Part shown: positions 35,976-45,859 of the stretch, one piece after another | How the letters are laid out: every line of letters begins with the position of its first letter | Position numbering within the stretch: the stretch's first letter is position 1 | Origin: Bacteroidota bacterium | Lineage (GTDB): Bacteria > Bacteroidota > Bacteroidia > Chitinophagales > Chitinophagaceae | Reading direction: 5' to 3' | Assembly: GCA_030706605.1 (NCBI GenBank) | Contig: JAUZOE010000015.1 | Coordinates: 17,332 to 81,331, forward strand | DNA: 64,000 nt | Program-made: the position numbers and the translations under genes | The notes under the pieces: model-generated | Told to the model about the DNA's origin: nothing | What the model saw: the letters and a program-made list of their open reading frames with translations, nothing else | The model's database searches: none

Positions 35976-36716
35976 TTATCTCCTGTTTCCAAATAAACGA
36001 AGCAAAAACAGGAAGATATTGATAAAATCGAGGTATAAATTTAAGGCTCCGAGTATGGACATTTTTTTGGTATCCTTAGCAGATACACCATCATATTCTA
36101 ATCCCTCACCAATTCTTTTTAATTTTTGTACATCATAGGCAGTAAGCGCAGTAAAAACCATTACGCCAATTATGCTGATGATATAATCTAACTGGCTGCT
36201 GTGAAGAAAATAATTAATAACCATAGCAATCAAAACACCAATGACACCCATCATCAGGATGCGGCCAAATTTGGAAAGATCCTGGTCAGTAGTATATCCC
36301 ATAAATGCCATTACACCAAACATGGCTGATGCAGAAAGAAAACAACCCAGAACAGAGCCCGGAGTGAAAGCCAATAAAATAAAACTGAAACTTATTCCAT
36401 TAATTACAGCATACGCCATAAACAGCCCCATAAGAGCAGGCGCAGAAAGTCTTTGATATCCGAAGGACATAAGCAACACGAAACCTAATGGAGCAAAAAT
36501 GGTTATTTTACCCAAACCTGTTAACCCGGTAGAAGATACCATATAACTCAATAATGTTTGGCTTGTTGAAAATTGCCAGGCTACTAATGCCGAAACGCCA
36601 AGGGCAATAAACATCAACAAAAATACATTTGCCAAAAAAGACCTTGATCCTGCCTGCTCACCGGTAGGCACATAAGTAATGTTGGAAGTATTTGAATTTC
36701 TATTTGTTAATTCCAT
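35976..36716 (-). CDS. Bax inhibitor-1 / YccA family membrane protein
   Basis: This 246-residue protein has seven hydrophobic segments and family motifs such as VFTALTAYDVQKLKRIGE and the ending LNLYLDFINIFLFLLRLFGN. The family includes pH-dependent calcium leak channels and YccA, which moderates FtsH; the role here is not known. It stands alone with a terminator directly downstream. Confidence 0.92.
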   Translation of the reverse strand: MELTNRNSNTSNITYVPTGEQAGSRSFLANVFLLMFIALGVSALVAWQFSTSQTLLSYMVSSTGLTGLGKITIFAPLGFVLLMSFGYQRLSAPALMGLFMAYAVINGISFSFILLAFTPGSVLGCFLSASAMFGVMAFMGYTTDQDLSKFGRILMMGVIGVLIAMVINYFLHSSQLDYIISIIGVMVFTALTAYDVQKLKRIGEGLEYDGVSAKDTKKMSILGALNLYLDFINIFLFLLRLFGNRR

Positions 36717-36860
36717 AGTATAAATTTTTAGTAAAAGTATTAAGGATTTGCTTTAAAAATGAAAAAATAAATCAGAAATAAGAAAAAATTAACCAAGTAT
36801 TTTTAGCTGCTATGCATTAATCGGGCTTACTTACATTATATAAATAAAACAATCCGGGAA

Positions 36861-37247
36861 CTACGCCCCTACTTCAAACCAGACTTTTTTTTCATCATTC
36901 CAATCGCCATTGTAATTTATGGTAAGTTCCTCTCCTTCTTTTATTTCCCTGACTGTTTTTACCTGGATGATGGCCTCGTCAAAATTCATAAAATATTCAC
37001 AATTGCTGGCATAGCTGTGATTGTACATAGGTACCAATCCTAAAGCCATGCAGCATTTATCTTTATCAACGCCCCATTCAAAAATATAATCATGTAATAA
37101 TGTTTTATCTAACAACTTTCTGTCATCCGCACTCATAACGATTACCGGTGACTCTTCGATAATGGTTCCGGGGCCTATTTTTTCTTTGGTAAATACACCC
37201 CTCCCCTTCGTACCAGTTGTTTTCAAAAATAAAAAGGGTTTTATCAT
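36861..37247 (-). CDS. SET domain-containing protein
   Basis: This 128-residue protein consists of little more than a SET core: KGRGVFTKEKIGPGTIIEES, VPMYNHSYASNCEYF and the terminal GEELTINYNGDW. SET domains methylate protein lysines, and a small stand-alone bacterial version is common in Bacteroidota. The target is unknown. It is divergent from mgtE with about 68 bp between them. Confidence 0.87.
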   Translation of the reverse strand: MIKPFLFLKTTGTKGRGVFTKEKIGPGTIIEESPVIVMSADDRKLLDKTLLHDYIFEWGVDKDKCCMALGLVPMYNHSYASNCEYFMNFDEAIIQVKTVREIKEGEELTINYNGDWNDEKKVWFEVGA

Positions 37248-37315
37248 ATCATTATCAGGCTGATTAAATGTAAAATAAATTAATTTGCACCATTATCTGA
37301 AAGAAACAATAGCAA

Positions 37316-38716
37316 ATGACAGAAGAAGAAGTTTCAGTACAGGAACAATATGAAGCAATTCTGAAAGAGAATGATTTCGCCGCACTTTCAGAATTTCTGA
37401 ATAACCAGAACATTAGTGATGTTGCTGATCTCATTTACGAAAATGAAGACCAGGAGATAGACATTTTACTTCACCTCTCTATACACCGGGCTACCAGCCT
37501 GTTTAAGATTTTAGAACATTCTACCCAGAAACGGATTATCAAGAATCTTCCACCCTATAAAAGTGCCGAACTCCTGAATGAAATGCAACCGGATGACAGA
37601 ACTTCCTTCTTCGAAGATCTGCCAAACGAAGTAGTAAGAGAATTAATAAAAACACTTCAGCCTGAGGAAAGAAAAATCACGCTCTCTCTTTTAGGATACC
37701 CCGAAAACAGCGTAGGACGATTAATGACACCGGATTATGTGTATGTATACGAGTACAATACCGTAGCACAAGTTTTAGATATCATCCGGAGTGTAGGAAA
37801 AAATACAGAAACTATTGATGTAGTTTATGTGATTAATAAGCACGGAGAATTACTGGATGATCTTAGAATAAGAGAATTTATCCTTGCCTCACCCGAAACT
37901 AAAGTAAGTGAGATGATGGATGGCCGGTATATTGAACTCAATGTAAATGATGACCAGGAAACTGCCAATGAGGTTTTTAAAATGAATAACCGTGTAGCCT
38001 TACCTGTAGTGGACGATTACAATGTGTTATTAGGCATTGTTACTATTGATGATGTACTCTGGGTAACCAATGAAGAATTCAGTGAGGATATTCAAAAAAT
38101 AGGTGGTGCCGAAGCATTGGATCAGCCTTACCTGGAAACTCCTTTTTTCGGGCTTGTTAAAAAAAGAGTGGGCTGGCTTACTATACTTTTTTTTGGAGAA
38201 ATGCTTACCGCTACCGCTATGGCTTTTTATAATGGCGAAATGGCAAAAGTGATTATTTTGACTAATTTTATTCCACTCATCATAAGTACAGGAGGTAACA
38301 GTGGCACACAGGCTTCCACATTAATTATCCAGGCAATGGCTTTGGGCGAAGTGGAAGTTGCAGACTGGTGGAGGGTAATGAGGCGAGAAATTTTATCAGG
38401 ACTCATGCTGGGACTCATACTCGGATGTATTGGTTTCCTGAGAATTACTTTGTGGAGTACATTAATGCACCATGGTATTTTGACAGACATTTATGGAATT
38501 CACTGGATAAAAATAGGCTTTACTGTGTTCCTGTCATTAATCGGTGTCGTACTTTGGGGATCGCTTATAGGCAGTATGTTGCCACTACTCCTTAAAAGGT
38601 TAGGAGCCGATCCTGCCTCATCCTCAGCCCCTTTTGTAGCAACTCTTGTAGATGTTACAGGTCTTGTTATCTTTTTTAATGTTGCTCTTTTTACATTAAA
38701 AGGAACTTTACTTTAA
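37316..38716 (+). CDS. mgtE: Magnesium transporter MgtE
   Basis: This 466-residue protein has the MgtE layout: an N-terminal helical MgtE_N domain (NDFAALSEFLNNQNISDVAD to LSLLGYPENSVGRLMTPDYV), a CBS pair (residues about 135-260) and a C-terminal channel domain of five membrane segments with LIISTGGNSGTQASTL. It conducts Mg2+ and closes when cytoplasmic Mg2+ rises through the N and CBS domains. Confidence 0.95.
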   Translation: MTEEEVSVQEQYEAILKENDFAALSEFLNNQNISDVADLIYENEDQEIDILLHLSIHRATSLFKILEHSTQKRIIKNLPPYKSAELLNEMQPDDRTSFFEDLPNEVVRELIKTLQPEERKITLSLLGYPENSVGRLMTPDYVYVYEYNTVAQVLDIIRSVGKNTETIDVVYVINKHGELLDDLRIREFILASPETKVSEMMDGRYIELNVNDDQETANEVFKMNNRVALPVVDDYNVLLGIVTIDDVLWVTNEEFSEDIQKIGGAEALDQPYLETPFFGLVKKRVGWLTILFFGEMLTATAMAFYNGEMAKVIILTNFIPLIISTGGNSGTQASTLIIQAMALGEVEVADWWRVMRREILSGLMLGLILGCIGFLRITLWSTLMHHGILTDIYGIHWIKIGFTVFLSLIGVVLWGSLIGSMLPLLLKRLGADPASSSAPFVATLVDVTGLVIFFNVALFTLKGTLL

Positions 38717-38732
38717 TGGAATAGTTTACTGA

Positions 38733-38900
38733 TCATTTACAACCGGCAAATTGAATCTTTACCGCTGATTTTCCTTTACTCACCGAAAAGGAGGAATCCA
38801 AATATTCAACCTGAAGTATTTTTACAAAAGGTCTATTAAAATTTTTAATGCATAATAAGAATATCTTTATCTCTTTCTGAAAATTATTTGAATGAAGCCA
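38733..38900 (-). other. Start-less open frame in the mgtE-ABC spacer (possible remnant)
   Basis: The minus strand of this 175-bp spacer is open and protein-like (NFNRPFVKILQVEYLDSS, then FSVSKGKSAVKIQFAGCK, TGA at 38735-38733) but has no ATG and would run into the start of the ABC gene. It may be the 3' end of a lost gene or chance. No family is recognised. Confidence 0.2.
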
Positions 38901-40634
38901 CAAGCAACAGATAAGAAACCCCGTAAGCCTAATATTTTTAAAATCCTGAAACCCTATTCAGGAATGATCAGCGCGCTGTTATTTTTTGCATTATTGAGTA
39001 ATGCCCTTAACCTGGTAATCCCCAAAATTATCCAGTTTGGCATTGACGATTTTTCTAAAGGAACTTTCAGTATGCAAAAAATTATTACCTGGTTTGCTAT
39101 CGCCGCGGTTTTAATTTTTATTTTCACCTATGTCCAAAGTATCCTCCAGACTTTTGCTTCTGAAAAAGTAGCGCGGGATATGCGTAAAAAACTGGCTTCT
39201 AAAATTTCACAACAGGATTACATTTACATACAGGAAACCACGCCGGGCAAGCTTCTTACAAATCTTACTTCCGATGTGGACGCGATAAAAATGTTTGTAT
39301 CTCAGGCCATTGTCACCATCGTTTCCTCAATAGTTTTAATTATTGGCGCGAGCATCTTATTATTGAATATTAACTGGCGGCTTGGACTAATAGTCTTATT
39401 AATTATCCCAATCATCGCAACCACTTTTTTCCTGGTTTTCAAAAAAGTAAAAACCCTTTTCAGAAAAACCCAGGAAGTTATTGACTGGCTAAACAAAGTG
39501 ATTAATGAAAGCATTTTGGGGGCCGCATTAATTCGTGTGCTCAATGCTCAATTTACAGAGTACAATAAATTTATGGACGCGAATACCGAGGCAAAAAACC
39601 TGGGCTTATCCATTTTGCGTTTGTTTGCTACGTTAATTCCTATTATCGTTTTAACTTCAAACCTAGCGCGGCTTACCGTATTGAGTTTGGGCGGCCATTT
39701 TGTAATTGGTGGCAGCATGACTTTAGGCGAATTTGCAGCCTTCAACAGCTATATTGCAATTTTAATTTTCCCGATTATTATGATTGGCTTTATGAGCAAT
39801 GTAATTGCGCGGGCTTCCGCCTCTTACCAACGCATTCATAAAACGCTTGAAACTCCTGATTTTGTTGACAAAGGAACAGTAAATAAACAATTAAACGGGA
39901 ATATTAATTTGCAAAATGTAAGTATGTTTTATGGAGAAAATCCGGCCTTAAAAAATATTTCATTCACTATTGAAGCAGGAACAAGAACTGCCATCATAGG
40001 GCCGACCGCCGCAGGGAAAACGCAAATTCTTTATTTATTAACTACGCTGATAAAGCCAAACGAAGGGCAAATATGTTATGATGATATCAACATTACTGAA
40101 TACAACAGGGGCTCTCTTTTGAGCCAGATAGGCCTGGTTTTCCAGGATAGCATTATTTTCAATTTAACGCTCCGTGAAAACATTGCATTCAATTCTGAAG
40201 TAACCGAAAAAGACCTGCAAAAAGCTATTGAAACAGCCGAGTTGGAAGATTTTATAAAAACACTTCCTAATGGATTGGAAACAATTGTATCTGAACGCGG
40301 AACAAGTCTTTCGGGCGGGCAAAAACAGCGTATCATGCTGGCACGTGCATTAGCGATTAATCCTAAAATTTTATTGCTCGATGATTTTACAGCGAGGGTA
40401 GATACTTTAACGGAAGAAAAAATATCACTAAATGTAAAACAAAATTATCCTGGAATAACATTGGTTTCAGTTACACAAAAAATTAACCCGGTAAAAGATT
40501 ATAACCAGATCATTGTGGTAATGGAAGGCGAACTAATTGCAAAAGGCAAGCATGATTTTTTAATGCAAAATTCACCGGAATATGTACAGATCTATCAATC
40601 GCAAAAAAGCACAACCGATTTAACGGTAGCATAA
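38892..40634 (+). CDS. ABC exporter half-transporter with degenerate ATPase site
   Basis: This 580-residue protein has six membrane segments (residues about 25-310) and an ATPase domain. The ATPase has Walker A GPTAAGKT (370-377) and an intact signature LSGGQ (473-477). Walker B reads LLLDD, with Asp498 in place of the catalytic Glu, and the switch His is replaced by Gln529 (VTQK). Only the degenerate site of a heterodimeric exporter needs those residues. The next gene supplies the complementary half, so the two work together (TM287/288-type). The substrate is unknown. Confidence 0.92.
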   Translation: MKPQATDKKPRKPNIFKILKPYSGMISALLFFALLSNALNLVIPKIIQFGIDDFSKGTFSMQKIITWFAIAAVLIFIFTYVQSILQTFASEKVARDMRKKLASKISQQDYIYIQETTPGKLLTNLTSDVDAIKMFVSQAIVTIVSSIVLIIGASILLLNINWRLGLIVLLIIPIIATTFFLVFKKVKTLFRKTQEVIDWLNKVINESILGAALIRVLNAQFTEYNKFMDANTEAKNLGLSILRLFATLIPIIVLTSNLARLTVLSLGGHFVIGGSMTLGEFAAFNSYIAILIFPIIMIGFMSNVIARASASYQRIHKTLETPDFVDKGTVNKQLNGNINLQNVSMFYGENPALKNISFTIEAGTRTAIIGPTAAGKTQILYLLTTLIKPNEGQICYDDINITEYNRGSLLSQIGLVFQDSIIFNLTLRENIAFNSEVTEKDLQKAIETAELEDFIKTLPNGLETIVSERGTSLSGGQKQRIMLARALAINPKILLLDDFTARVDTLTEEKISLNVKQNYPGITLVSVTQKINPVKDYNQIIVVMEGELIAKGKHDFLMQNSPEYVQIYQSQKSTTDLTVA

Positions 40635-40667
40635 ATAATTAAGCAGATCAAATTTGATTAAAAAAAA

Positions 40668-42422
40668 ATGGATTACAATCTCTATAAAGAAAATAAAACT
40701 TCAACAGGTGCAGCCATCAAAAAGATGCTCCAGTTCATGAAGGGTGAAAAAAGAAATTTGATAATAGCCTTTGTTGTAATGGCTTTGAATTCCGGGCTTT
40801 CTATGCTCACTCCCTACCTGATAGGTTACACAATTGATGATTATATCCAGACAAAACTATACCACGGATTATTGGTATTCACAGGTTTCTTATTGATAAT
40901 CTTTATTATCTCTGCCGCTACAGATTATTTGCAAACAAAAATTATGGGCAGTATTGGGATACGCATGTTGTATAGCTTACGAACTGCAGTTTTTAATAAA
41001 ATCCAAGGATTGCCCATCGCTTTTTTTAATCAGAATAAAGCGGGCGATTTAATATCACGAATAAACAATGATACCGATAAAGTAAACCAGTTTTTTTCCC
41101 AATCACTCATGCGTTTTGTGGACAGCATTTTTACAATGTTGGGCGCTGCTATTTTTCTTTTAGCCATACACATAGAACTTGGGGCAGCGGCTTTGCTTCC
41201 GTCCGTATTTATTTTAATTTTTGTTAGCATTATTTCACCGTGGGTGAAAAAAAAGAATGCCGCCAGCCTGAAGAGTACCGGCGGTTTAAGTGCGGAAATA
41301 CAGGAAGGGCTTGGTAATTTTAAAACCATCATCGCCTTTAACCGAAGAGATTATTTCAGGGAAAAATTTAACCTGGCAAATGCAATCAATTACAAAGCCT
41401 CAGTAGGTGCGGGTTTAGTAAATAGCATATTTGCACCTGTATTTACGTTGTTTTCTAATATTGCCCAATTAATAGTTTTGGCTTTTGGAATTTATTTAAT
41501 TTCAAAAGGAAATTTTAGTATCGGGTTATTGATCAGTTTCATCGCGTATGTACAATATTTTTATCAACCGCTTCAGCAACTTGCCACACTTTGGGCAAGC
41601 TTTCAAACTGCAATGGCAGCCTGGGACAGAATCTCTGTAATCTTAAATTTAGAATCAGATATGCCGCAAAAGAAAGGCATCAATTCTAATCATATTCAAA
41701 ATGGTTCTTTGATAAATTTCAAAAATGTTTCCTTTCAATATCCCGGAGGAAAAAAAGTTTTACATAATATTAATTTCAAGTTGGAGCATGGAAAAACATA
41801 CGCTTTTGTTGGCCCTACCGGCGGCGGAAAAACCACAACTGCTTCTTTAATTTCAAGATTGTATGATCCCTCTGAAGGCGAAGTTTTCTTAAATGGAACT
41901 GATTTAAGAAGTTATGATGCAGCGGAACTCAGCAAAAAGATCGGGTTTATTTTACAGGAACCATTTTTATTTAATGGCACAGTCCGCGATAATATTTTGT
42001 ATGGGAATGAAACGTATAAACTTTTTGATGAAGCACAATTAAATAAAATACTTTCAGATGAGGGATTGGGAAATTTAGTAGATAGGTTTGAAAACGGGTT
42101 AGATACCAAAATTGTTTCCGGAGGAGATTCCATGAGCCTGGGAGAAAAGCAACTGATCGCATTTATAAGGGCCGTATTGCGCAAGCCGGAGTTGTTGATT
42201 TTAGATGAAGCTACCGCCAACATTGATACCATAACAGAAAAATTATTAGAAGATATTTTGCAAAAATTACCGACTTCCACCACCAAAGTAATCATTGCTC
42301 ACCGGCTGAATACAATTGAAAATGCCGATGAAATTTTCTTTGTCAATTCCGGAGAAGTTACTGCTGCGGGTAATTTTGAGAATGCATTGCATTTACTTTT
42401 AGAAGGAAAAAGAGAAAGTTGA
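40668..42422 (+). CDS. ABC exporter half-transporter with catalytic ATPase residues
   Basis: This 584-residue partner protein has six membrane segments, Walker A GPTGGGKT (382-389), Walker B with catalytic Glu514 (LLILDEATANID) and switch His545 (IIAHRL). Its signature motif is degraded to MSLGEKQ. Paired with the previous gene this leaves one canonical site (its own Walkers plus LSGGQ of the partner) and one degenerate site. It begins 33 bp after the partner. Confidence 0.92.
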   Translation: MDYNLYKENKTSTGAAIKKMLQFMKGEKRNLIIAFVVMALNSGLSMLTPYLIGYTIDDYIQTKLYHGLLVFTGFLLIIFIISAATDYLQTKIMGSIGIRMLYSLRTAVFNKIQGLPIAFFNQNKAGDLISRINNDTDKVNQFFSQSLMRFVDSIFTMLGAAIFLLAIHIELGAAALLPSVFILIFVSIISPWVKKKNAASLKSTGGLSAEIQEGLGNFKTIIAFNRRDYFREKFNLANAINYKASVGAGLVNSIFAPVFTLFSNIAQLIVLAFGIYLISKGNFSIGLLISFIAYVQYFYQPLQQLATLWASFQTAMAAWDRISVILNLESDMPQKKGINSNHIQNGSLINFKNVSFQYPGGKKVLHNINFKLEHGKTYAFVGPTGGGKTTTASLISRLYDPSEGEVFLNGTDLRSYDAAELSKKIGFILQEPFLFNGTVRDNILYGNETYKLFDEAQLNKILSDEGLGNLVDRFENGLDTKIVSGGDSMSLGEKQLIAFIRAVLRKPELLILDEATANIDTITEKLLEDILQKLPTSTTKVIIAHRLNTIENADEIFFVNSGEVTAAGNFENALHLLLEGKRES

Positions 42423-42487
42423 CTTTCCGGGCATTTAATGACTAATATCTTTTTTCTTAATTTGCATTCATACAAAACAGAAATTTT

Positions 42488-44326
42488 ATGTGTGGAATTG
42501 TTGGATATATCGGACCAAGAGAGGCTTATCCCATTATTATTACAGGTCTCAAAAGACAGGAATACCGTGGATATGACAGTACCGGTGTGGCATTAATCAA
42601 TGATTTGGGTTTAAAAGTTTATAAGAAAAAAGGGAAAGTAGCAGGATTGGAAGAATCATTGCTGGGGCAACCTTTACATGCCAATATTGGAATAGGCCAC
42701 ACCCGATGGGCCACTCATGGAGAGCCAAGTGATGTGAATGCCCATCCTCATCAAAGCAATAATGGTAAACTCGCAATGATCCACAATGGAATTATTGAAA
42801 ATTATGCACAATTAAAAAAAGAATTAATCAAAAACGGTTACACTTTTAAAAGTGAAACTGATACAGAAGTGTTACTGAACTTTATAGAAGATATCCAAAA
42901 AAATACCCAATGCCCTCTTGAAGAAGCAGTTCGGATTGCTTTAAAAAGAGTTTCGGGAGCTTATGTGATTTTATTGCTGGACCAGGACAACCCTGATACA
43001 ATTATTGCAGCAAGAAAAGGAAGCCCATTGGTAATTGGCATTGGCAAAGGCGAACATTTCCTGGGCTCAGATGCCACACCTATGCTGGAATACACCAAAG
43101 AAGTGGTTTATGTAAATGATTATGAGATTGCTATTATCAAAGCCGATGAACTGATTCTTAAAAATCTCGGCAACGAAAGGCAAATGCCCTATATTACCCG
43201 GCTTGACATGGAATTAGCGGCTATTGAAAAAGGAGGCTATGATCATTTCATGCTGAAAGAAATTTTTGAGCAACCCATTACTATTTATGATTGCTTACGG
43301 GGAAGATTAGACGCTAAAGAAGGGACCATAACGATGAAGGGTATCCAGGATAATATTGAAGCGCTTACCAATGCCCCACGCTATATTATTATTGCCTGTG
43401 GTACCAGTTGGCACGCCGGGTTAGTCGCAGAATATGTAATTGAAGAACTTTGCAGGATACCCGTAGAAGTAGAATATGCTTCTGAATTCCGTTATAGGAA
43501 CCCAATCGTGAATAAAGGAGATGTTATTATTGCTATTTCGCAAAGTGGCGAAACTGCAGATACCCTGGTAGCCATTGAAAAGGCAAAACAACAGGGCGCT
43601 TTCATTTTCGGCATTGTGAATGTGGTAGGCTCTTCTATTTCCCGTGCATCACATGCAGGCGCCTACACACATGCAGGCCCCGAAATCGGCGTAGCATCTA
43701 CCAAAGCGTTTACAGCTCAATTAGCTGTATTGATGATGATTGCCTTAAAAATTGCGAAAGAAAAAGGGACTATTACAGACTCAAGATATACAGAACTATT
43801 AACTGAATTAGAAAACATTCCTGACAAAGTAGAGGCTATTTTAAAGAATGCTGATTTATTAAAACCTATCGCCCAAAAATATAAAAATGCAAATAATGCG
43901 CTTTACCTGGGCAGGGGTTATAATTTCCCTATCGCTCTTGAAGGAGCCTTAAAATTAAAAGAGATTTCTTATATCCATGCAGAAGGCTATCCTGCAGCAG
44001 AAATGAAGCATGGGCCTATTGCTTTAGTCGATAACAATCTGCCTGTAGTTTTTCTCGCTACCAAAGATGAGTTTCATGCAAAAATTGTAAGTAATATCCA
44101 GGAGATAAAAGCACGGAAAGGAAACGTAATCGCCATTATTACTGAAGGGGATGAAATAATACCCGCCATGGCAGACGATGTATTCGTTATACCACCCGCA
44201 AATGAAGTAATAGCTCCAATTTTAAGCGTGATCCCAATGCAATTGCTTTCTTATTATATAGGGGTTGAAAAAGGTTGTGATGTAGATAAACCAAGAAACC
44301 TGGCAAAGTCAGTGACGGTAGAATAA
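42488..44326 (+). CDS. glmS: Glutamine-fructose-6-phosphate aminotransferase (isomerizing)
   Basis: This 612-residue enzyme starts MCGIVGYIGPREAYPIIITG with the N-terminal nucleophile Cys, has HTRWATHG and two SIS domains (IACGTSWHAGLVAEYVIEEL and the second ending KPRNLAKSVTVE). It makes glucosamine-6-phosphate for peptidoglycan and lipopolysaccharide. No glmS ribozyme or riboswitch was seen in its 65-bp leader; a weak TAATTTG lies at 42458-42464. Confidence 0.97.
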   Translation: MCGIVGYIGPREAYPIIITGLKRQEYRGYDSTGVALINDLGLKVYKKKGKVAGLEESLLGQPLHANIGIGHTRWATHGEPSDVNAHPHQSNNGKLAMIHNGIIENYAQLKKELIKNGYTFKSETDTEVLLNFIEDIQKNTQCPLEEAVRIALKRVSGAYVILLLDQDNPDTIIAARKGSPLVIGIGKGEHFLGSDATPMLEYTKEVVYVNDYEIAIIKADELILKNLGNERQMPYITRLDMELAAIEKGGYDHFMLKEIFEQPITIYDCLRGRLDAKEGTITMKGIQDNIEALTNAPRYIIIACGTSWHAGLVAEYVIEELCRIPVEVEYASEFRYRNPIVNKGDVIIAISQSGETADTLVAIEKAKQQGAFIFGIVNVVGSSISRASHAGAYTHAGPEIGVASTKAFTAQLAVLMMIALKIAKEKGTITDSRYTELLTELENIPDKVEAILKNADLLKPIAQKYKNANNALYLGRGYNFPIALEGALKLKEISYIHAEGYPAAEMKHGPIALVDNNLPVVFLATKDEFHAKIVSNIQEIKARKGNVIAIITEGDEIIPAMADDVFVIPPANEVIAPILSVIPMQLLSYYIGVEKGCDVDKPRNLAKSVTVE

Positions 44327-44360
44327 CTTTCAATTTACATGGTTTGAAAAATATGATCCT

Positions 44361-44395
44361 CCAGGAAACCTTTGTAATGCAAAGGTATATCCTGG
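44361..44395. terminator. Bidirectional terminator between glmS and the DUF1501 gene
   Basis: CCAGGA (44361-44366) pairs with TCCTGG (44390-44395), and inside it ACCTTTG pairs with CAAAGGT around the loop TAATG, with a small internal loop between. The element lies in the 80-bp spacer of two convergent genes. Confidence 0.75.
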
Positions 44396-44406
44396 CATAA
44401 TAAAAT

Positions 44407-45831
44407 TTATGCGAATAACTCCATCTCAGCCTTACCTTTTCCATCGGGTGTTGTATAAAAAGGCCTTTTTTCAACCACGTAATGACAATCTTCAGGAATC
44501 CCTAAAGCATGATAAATAGTCTGGTGAACCTGGTCTATTACAATAGGCTTTTCAATCGTCTTACAGGGGCGTTCATCAGCGGTCTTTCCATATACATATC
44601 CTTTTTTTATTCCTCCACCGAACATTAACATAGAAACACCATCAGTAAAGTGACGATGCATCCCATAAAATTTAATATCGTTAATAATATCAGGTTGATT
44701 TACCTGTTCCTTGACTTTAAGTCCGGGCCTTCCCTCTACCATCATATCCCTGCTGAATTCACTGGCCAATATCACTAAGGTCCGATCCAGGTGGCCGGTT
44801 CGTTCAAGATCTTTTATCAATTGAGCTACCGGCTGATTGATCTGCTTCTTCATACCAATCATCCGGGTATATCCATTATCGTGCGTATCCCAGTTTTTAA
44901 ACGGTTCATATTCTGTAGTAACACTAATAAACCTTGCTCCCTGTTCTGTAAGCCGGCGGGCCATGAGGCAACCCAAACCAAACTTCCCGGTATTATAAAT
45001 ATCATAGCTCTCTTTGGGTTCTTTACTAAGATCAAACGCTGCGGCTTCAGGAGATTTTAAAAGCATATATGCCTGTTCCATAGACCTGCGCAAAGACTCT
45101 TTCTGATAATCGCTTCCAAATTCACCTACCGCACTTTGATTCATCAGGTCATTATACAATTTATTTCTTCTTTCAAATCTCATAGAAGACATACCTACGG
45201 GTGGTTTCACCGTTTCTAGACCGGAAGAAGGATCAGGTATCAGGAAAGGTCCATATTCATTCCCCAAAAATCCGGCAGTATGAAATGCTTTTAATTCTTC
45301 ACCCTCTCCCAATGTAAATCTTTGACCGATGTCAATAAAAGCAGGTATAACAGGATTTACAGGCCCCAGTTCTTTTGAAATCCATGAACCGATATGAGGA
45401 GCTGCAACTGACTGAGGCGGCTTATAACAGGTATGCCAATGATACTGGTGTCGCGAATGCAAAATATGTCCCATATCTGCTGCTACATAAGAACGGATAG
45501 CTGTTCCCCTATTGATGACGCTGCCTATAGCCTCCAGTCCTTCAGAAAAATAAACGCCATCCAAAGCTGTGGGTACAGGCTTAAAAGTACTCAGTACACT
45601 ATTTGATTGCATCCCTTTAGTATAAGGGGTATATTTTTTGGGATCAAATGTATCCGTATGAGCCATTCCCCCAGCCATCCATAATAAGATTACCGTATCG
45701 GCTTTGGAATTGGTTTTTTTCCGGTTGCAGGAAGATAAAAGACTGGTCAAGGGAACTCCTGCAGCAAGTGCGGCCATTGTGGCGGCACTGCTTGTTTTTA
45801 AAAATTGCCTTCTGTTCCATTTACTATCCAT
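44407..45831 (-). CDS. DUF1501 domain-containing exported protein
   Basis: This 474-residue protein has a Tat-like signal (NRRQFLKTSSAATMAALAAG) and ends with the DUF1501 domain, an alkaline-phosphatase/sulfatase-like fold of unknown activity: ILLWMAGGMAHTDTFDPK, FISVTTEYEPFKNWDTHDNG and LVILASEFSRDMMVEGRPG. It is paired with the cytochrome/DUF1549/DUF1553 gene upstream, as is common in Planctomycetota and some Bacteroidota. Function is unknown. Confidence 0.87.
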   Translation of the reverse strand: MDSKWNRRQFLKTSSAATMAALAAGVPLTSLLSSCNRKKTNSKADTVILLWMAGGMAHTDTFDPKKYTPYTKGMQSNSVLSTFKPVPTALDGVYFSEGLEAIGSVINRGTAIRSYVAADMGHILHSRHQYHWHTCYKPPQSVAAPHIGSWISKELGPVNPVIPAFIDIGQRFTLGEGEELKAFHTAGFLGNEYGPFLIPDPSSGLETVKPPVGMSSMRFERRNKLYNDLMNQSAVGEFGSDYQKESLRRSMEQAYMLLKSPEAAAFDLSKEPKESYDIYNTGKFGLGCLMARRLTEQGARFISVTTEYEPFKNWDTHDNGYTRMIGMKKQINQPVAQLIKDLERTGHLDRTLVILASEFSRDMMVEGRPGLKVKEQVNQPDIINDIKFYGMHRHFTDGVSMLMFGGGIKKGYVYGKTADERPCKTIEKPIVIDQVHQTIYHALGIPEDCHYVVEKRPFYTTPDGKGKAEMELFA

Positions 45832-45859
45832 ATTGAAAAATTTATACTAAATAATCGCG

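Noticed and set aside
42423..42487. A glmS riboswitch/ribozyme
   Set aside because: The 65-bp leader is far too short and shows no ribozyme core.
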